This document shows, piece after piece, positions 61,851 through 64,000 of a DNA stretch of 64,000 nt. Below the pieces are notes generated by a model, which was not told the DNA's origin, did not search any database, and saw only the letters and a program-made list of their open reading frames with translations. Position numbers and translations under genes: made by a program. The DNA comes from Gynuella sunshinyii YC6258 (GTDB lineage Bacteria; Pseudomonadota; Gammaproteobacteria; Pseudomonadales; Natronospirillaceae), in the NCBI RefSeq assembly GCF_000940805.1, contig NZ_CP007142.1, forward strand, positions 5,804,593 to 5,868,592, written 5' to 3'. How positions within the stretch are numbered: the stretch's first letter is position 1; each line of letters starts with the position of its first letter.

Positions 61851-62153
61851 TTATTCTTCATCACGGGCCTTTTTGGCAGCCCGATTAGCTCGGGCCTGTT
61901 TGGGATCTATCAATAATGGCCGGTACAGTTCGATGCGCTGGCCCTTTTGTACTCGCTGGTCCTTCGGCTTTGCCACTCGCTTACCAAAAATCCCCATTGC
62001 CTGGGTCTCAAAGTCAATTTCTGGAAATTCCCTGTCAATCCGGCTTTTTACCGCCGCATCAAATACAGTAGTTTCAGCATCAACCTGAACCGTAATAATT
62101 TTTTGTTTTTGCGAGGTACCGTACACTACCTCAATGGAAAACTCTTCAGCCAT
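61851..62153 (-). CDS. rnfH: RnfH family protein (ubiquitin-like fold)
   Basis: A 100-residue member of the UPF0125/RnfH family, with the typical start EFSIEVVYGTSQKQ and IFGKRVAKPKDQRVQKGQRI. Function is unclear; in E. coli the gene pairs with ratA and has been discussed as the antitoxin-like partner. It overlaps ratA by eight bases. Confidence 0.88.
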   Translation of the reverse strand: MAEEFSIEVVYGTSQKQKIITVQVDAETTVFDAAVKSRIDREFPEIDFETQAMGIFGKRVAKPKDQRVQKGQRIELYRPLLIDPKQARANRAAKKARDEE

Positions 62154-62580
62154 AAATCTGATCCGCTCTTTGACAAAAACTGCTCACCAACTGTCCTCCA
62201 ACCTGTGACATCACTGTACCCACAGCTTTCCCCAGCAACTTGTTTTCAGGTTCAAATACCAAATGAAGACTGACCTTGCACCCGCTGTCACCCAATGGCC
62301 TGAAATGCCACTCTCCAATCAGGTTTTTAAAAGGCCCTTTTTCAAGCTGCAACTTTATAACCTCTCCAGTCACCAGCGTGTTGCGGGTCACCAAAATCAC
62401 CCTAACCCCTAGTTTCGACAGCACCAACTCAGCCAGCATATGCGATTCAGACTGCTCAAACACCCGGGTACTGGCAACTCCATCTAAAAACTCTGAATAT
62501 CTGGTCACATCATTGACCAGAGCATACATCTGTAACGGTGAATACCTGACCAGTGCGGAACGATCAATCACTACGGCCAT
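62146..62580 (-). CDS. ratA: RatA/PasT family START-domain protein
   Basis: This is a polyketide-cyclase-like (START) protein of 144 residues when begun at the ATG at 62580, beginning MAVVIDRSALVRYSPLQMYA, as in the family. RatA has been described as blocking 70S assembly and, in mitochondria, the Coq10 relative binds ubiquinone. The open frame extends to 62637 but overlaps the symporter. The start overlaps the symporter stop as TAATG. Confidence 0.88.
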   Translation of the reverse strand: MAVVIDRSALVRYSPLQMYALVNDVTRYSEFLDGVASTRVFEQSESHMLAELVLSKLGVRVILVTRNTLVTGEVIKLQLEKGPFKNLIGEWHFRPLGDSGCKVSLHLVFEPENKLLGKAVGTVMSQVGGQLVSSFCQRADQIYG

Positions 62581-63962
62581 TAACGCCTGAACTCCAAGTA
62601 AATCTTTCGAATGCCAACGAACAAAATCCCCATACATACAGACAACAACAGGATCATATCCGGTTTTAATAACAGGTACTGCTCAAGGGAAGCGAAGAAT
62701 AACAGCAGGATAGCCACGATGGAAACAAAGCGAAGAGCCAGTCGCCAGAGGGCATAACGTACAGGGTGTGATGGCCGAATCTCCTCTACCAGTTCTCCTG
62801 GTAACATTACCCAGCCGACAAATAAAGCCATCATAAAGCCCACTAGCGGAACCAACAGCGTCGATGAGATAAACACCAGGCTTTCATAGATTGTCATACC
62901 ATACCAAAACCAGCCAGCGAGTCGCCCGAATGACAACTGCCCCAGCCAAGCAAGCAACAAAACCAGCCCCCCCACAATACTCGCAGCGAATGCCCTATTC
63001 AGATGAAAACGCTCAACCATCATACGAGTGCCTGGCTCCAGCAGAAACAGTGCTGACGTAATACCTGACAGCAGCATAAACCCCCAAAATATCAGCCCCC
63101 AGAAATAACTCAGGTGACTGGGCAACCACTGAAACAACAGAACCACTTCATTTCCTTCCTCCAGTGCCTGACCGATATGACCCCAAACAAAAAATGCCAC
63201 CGCAATACTGACAATCAAATCTGACAACGCCACAGTAATACCTGCCCATCCAATAGACTGACCCTTATCCATAAAAGAACCGCATGCCCATATCGCCCCC
63301 ACGCCGATACCCAAGGTATAGAACGACTGCCGGATAGCCAGCAACACCGACTGCCAGCTGACATCCGAGGTACGCCAGGTAAAAATCTTCTCTGCGGCGA
63401 ACCCCAAATCCGCACTGTTTACAACACTACCTCCCATGAAGACCACTGCAAGCAACAACGCTGGCACCATTACCACGACCATCGGCTGATAACCCGCCTT
63501 TAATCCCAAAGCTGTTACGATGATCAAAAACGCAATAATGATCGCCTGGATATGAATCAACCCATCAGCATCACTCATTAGCTGGAAGAAATACCTTAAA
63601 AAATGATCAGGTTCACGAACATCAGGTAAATGCAACCAATGCCAGAAATAAGCCGCGGCCCACGACGATACGACCAGATAAACCGCCGCAGTCAAAATAC
63701 CGGCCAATACCGAGAAATGTCCAACCAGAGCCCAAATACGGTGTCCATGGCTCTCCAGGACAACAGTTTCCATTCCATACACGGGACTCTGACGAGATCG
63801 CCTCGCCAATGCCATTTCCGCCATCACCACAGGAATAGCCACCAGAAACTTACAGCCCAGATAAAGCACCAGAAATGCACCGCCACCCTCACTTCCGACC
63901 AAAATCGGAAAATTAAGCAGGTTACTGAAGCCTATCGCAGCCCCGGAAATCGCCAGCAACAT
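62580..63962 (-). CDS. sodium-dependent transporter of the NSS/SNF family (N-terminus probably cut)
   Basis: These secondary transporters import amino acids or related solutes with Na+. The first membrane segment has the unwound motif AISGAAIGFSNLLNFPIL, as in LeuT-type proteins. About 12 membrane segments follow to residue 460. The frame stays open upstream of 63962 to the window edge (QYERFSYRWIM and so on), so the real start is probably beyond it. Coupled by TAATG to ratA. Substrate unknown. Confidence 0.8.
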   Translation of the reverse strand: MLLAISGAAIGFSNLLNFPILVGSEGGGAFLVLYLGCKFLVAIPVVMAEMALARRSRQSPVYGMETVVLESHGHRIWALVGHFSVLAGILTAAVYLVVSSWAAAYFWHWLHLPDVREPDHFLRYFFQLMSDADGLIHIQAIIIAFLIIVTALGLKAGYQPMVVVMVPALLLAVVFMGGSVVNSADLGFAAEKIFTWRTSDVSWQSVLLAIRQSFYTLGIGVGAIWACGSFMDKGQSIGWAGITVALSDLIVSIAVAFFVWGHIGQALEEGNEVVLLFQWLPSHLSYFWGLIFWGFMLLSGITSALFLLEPGTRMMVERFHLNRAFAASIVGGLVLLLAWLGQLSFGRLAGWFWYGMTIYESLVFISSTLLVPLVGFMMALFVGWVMLPGELVEEIRPSHPVRYALWRLALRFVSIVAILLLFFASLEQYLLLKPDMILLLSVCMGILFVGIRKIYLEFRR

Positions 63963-64000
63963 GATCCATCGGTAGCTGAAACGTTCATACTGGTAATGTC

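Overview
This window comes from a free-living gammaproteobacterium of the Pseudomonadales/Oceanospirillales kind, probably marine or salt-tolerant. The evidence is the 16S rRNA signature, a very acidic porin, and long stretches of gene order that match, from memory, three separate neighbourhoods of Pseudomonas aeruginosa. I do not name a genus. No phage, insertion sequence, CRISPR array or tRNA gene was found. Almost everything is chromosomal core, with a looser accessory-like stretch between about 6.4 and 19.6 kb.

Layout. (1) 1-3.9 kb: an rRNA operon on the minus strand, with 23S cut by the left edge, a 148-nt spacer without tRNA, 16S, and three tandem promoters inside a 131-bp direct repeat. 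(2) 3.9-6.4 kb: msrQ-msrP-pssA, reading toward the rRNA operon. (3) 6.4-21.9 kb: branched-chain amino acid genes (ilvY, ilvC, ilvH, ilvI). Among them lie a patatin-like lipase, a regulator with two helix-turn-helix regions, a rhomboid protease, a MotB/OmpA-like protein, a TSUP permease, a DUF1289 protein, dihydrolipoyl dehydrogenase, and a coupled DUF3857/transglutaminase plus lipoprotein pair. (4) 22.4-24.6 kb: NAD-malic enzyme and a small lipoprotein. (5) 25-32 kb: clpB behind a heat-shock promoter, pgeF, rluD, bamD and nadE. (6) 32-43 kb: type IV pilus genes, with the pilSR two-component system and fimT on the plus strand and fimU-pilV-pilW-pilX-pilY1-pilY2-pilE on the minus strand. (7) 43-50 kb: murJ, ribF, ileS, fkpB, ispH, with rpsT divergent; lspA is missing from its usual place. 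(8) 50-53 kb: a LysR regulator facing a porin, then an empty AT-rich stretch. (9) 53-62.6 kb: dnaJ-dnaK-grpE, recN with a LexA box, a MATE transporter, a TlpA-like thioredoxin, fur, bamE, rnfH and ratA. (10) The right edge holds an NSS-family sodium symporter, probably cut at its N-terminus.

How the genes work together. IlvI/IlvH and IlvC carry out the first two steps of valine, leucine and isoleucine synthesis, and IlvY probably activates ilvC. A nine-codon leader peptide rich in Val/Ile/Leu codons precedes ilvI. PilSR and the minor pilins with PilY1 form the pilus initiation and tip module. BamD and BamE belong to the outer-membrane protein assembly machine. ClpB and DnaK-DnaJ-GrpE form the disaggregation chaperone team, and sigma-32-like promoters sit before clpB and grpE.

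The best leads for something not yet described are the DUF3857/transglutaminase-lipoprotein pair, the two-HTH regulator, the candidate ilvI leader peptide, the small membrane ORF before ilvY and the triplicated rRNA promoter.
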